In this document: piece by piece, positions 6,957-6,989 of the stretch
Numbering within the stretch: the first letter of the stretch is position 1
How the letters are laid out: every line of letters starts with the position of its first letter
NCBI GenBank assembly: GCA_031284225.1
Contig: JAITAH010000210.1
Location: 1-6,989 of the forward strand
Source: Dysgonamonadaceae bacterium
GTDB lineage: Bacteria > Bacteroidota > Bacteroidia > Bacteroidales > Azobacteroidaceae
Length of the DNA: 6,989 nt
Reading direction: 5' to 3'
Position numbers and translations under genes: made by a program
The notes under the pieces: model-generated
Database searches by the model: none
The model's input: only the letters and a program-made list of their open reading frames with translations
Told to the model about the DNA's origin: nothing

Positions 6957-6989
6957 TAATACCGACACCTGTCCGTTCATCAGGAGAGG

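Larger units (their letters stand above)
6596..6989. other. AT-rich gene-free region downstream of tRNA-Val
   Basis: No convincing coding region is present. The only sizeable frame (minus strand, 6884-6630) starts with TTG, lacks a ribosome-binding site, has biased low-complexity composition, and its repeated CVQI is simply the 12-base DNA repeat translated. I saw no TAnnTTTG promoter on either strand. The stretch contains a dyad AATTTG-CATA-CAAATT (6614-6629), a 12-base repeat pair (6802-6824) and a 14-base tandem repeat (6929-6956). It may be the upstream region of a gene beyond the window or decayed mobile DNA next to a tRNA; the sequence alone does not decide. Confidence 0.6.

Overview
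The window looks like a stretch of chromosome from a member of the Bacteroidota, probably order Bacteroidales. Three things point there. The main protein pair is the Bacteroidota form of the outer-membrane translocation and assembly module, in which the Omp85-type partner is a lipoprotein. The promoter in front of the tRNA has the TTG / TAnnTTTG layout typical of this phylum. The tRNA gene does not encode its CCA end. The coding DNA is moderately GC-rich and rich in GCCGG-type words; the intergenic DNA is strongly AT-rich.

Layout. Positions 1 to 6160 hold a minus-strand operon read from right to left. First is tamB (about 6130 or 6160 down to 1895), a 1,411 to 1,421-residue periplasm-spanning AsmA/TamB-type protein. 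It is followed, with a 4-base ATGA overlap, by tamL (1898 down to the window edge). TamL is an outer-membrane lipoprotein with POTRA-like domains and an Omp85/BamA-type beta-barrel, and its last barrel strands lie outside the window. The minus-strand reading frame of tamL is open from 1898 to base 1 without a stop. Positions 6161 to 6478 are a divergent intergenic region with a probable tamB promoter on the minus strand and a clear promoter for a plus-strand tRNA-Val (anticodon TAC) at 6479 to 6553. A strong Rho-independent terminator follows the tRNA. The remaining DNA, about 6596 to 6989, is AT-rich with no convincing gene, but carries two small tandem repeats.

Function. TamB and TamL should form one machine. 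TamB is anchored in the inner membrane by its N-terminal helix and spans the periplasm with a long beta-rich body. Its C-terminal domain would dock on the POTRA domains of TamL in the outer membrane. In characterised systems such modules serve outer-membrane protein assembly and lipid movement between the membranes.

The most unusual point is the 5' end of tamB. The only canonical start codon that keeps the membrane helix is a TTG inside that helix. A near-perfect Shine-Dalgarno sequence instead sits 7 bases before an ATC codon whose context (ATCAAAAAACGG) matches the true tamL start (ATGAAAAAACGG) in all but one base. No evidence of an entirely new multi-gene system was found.
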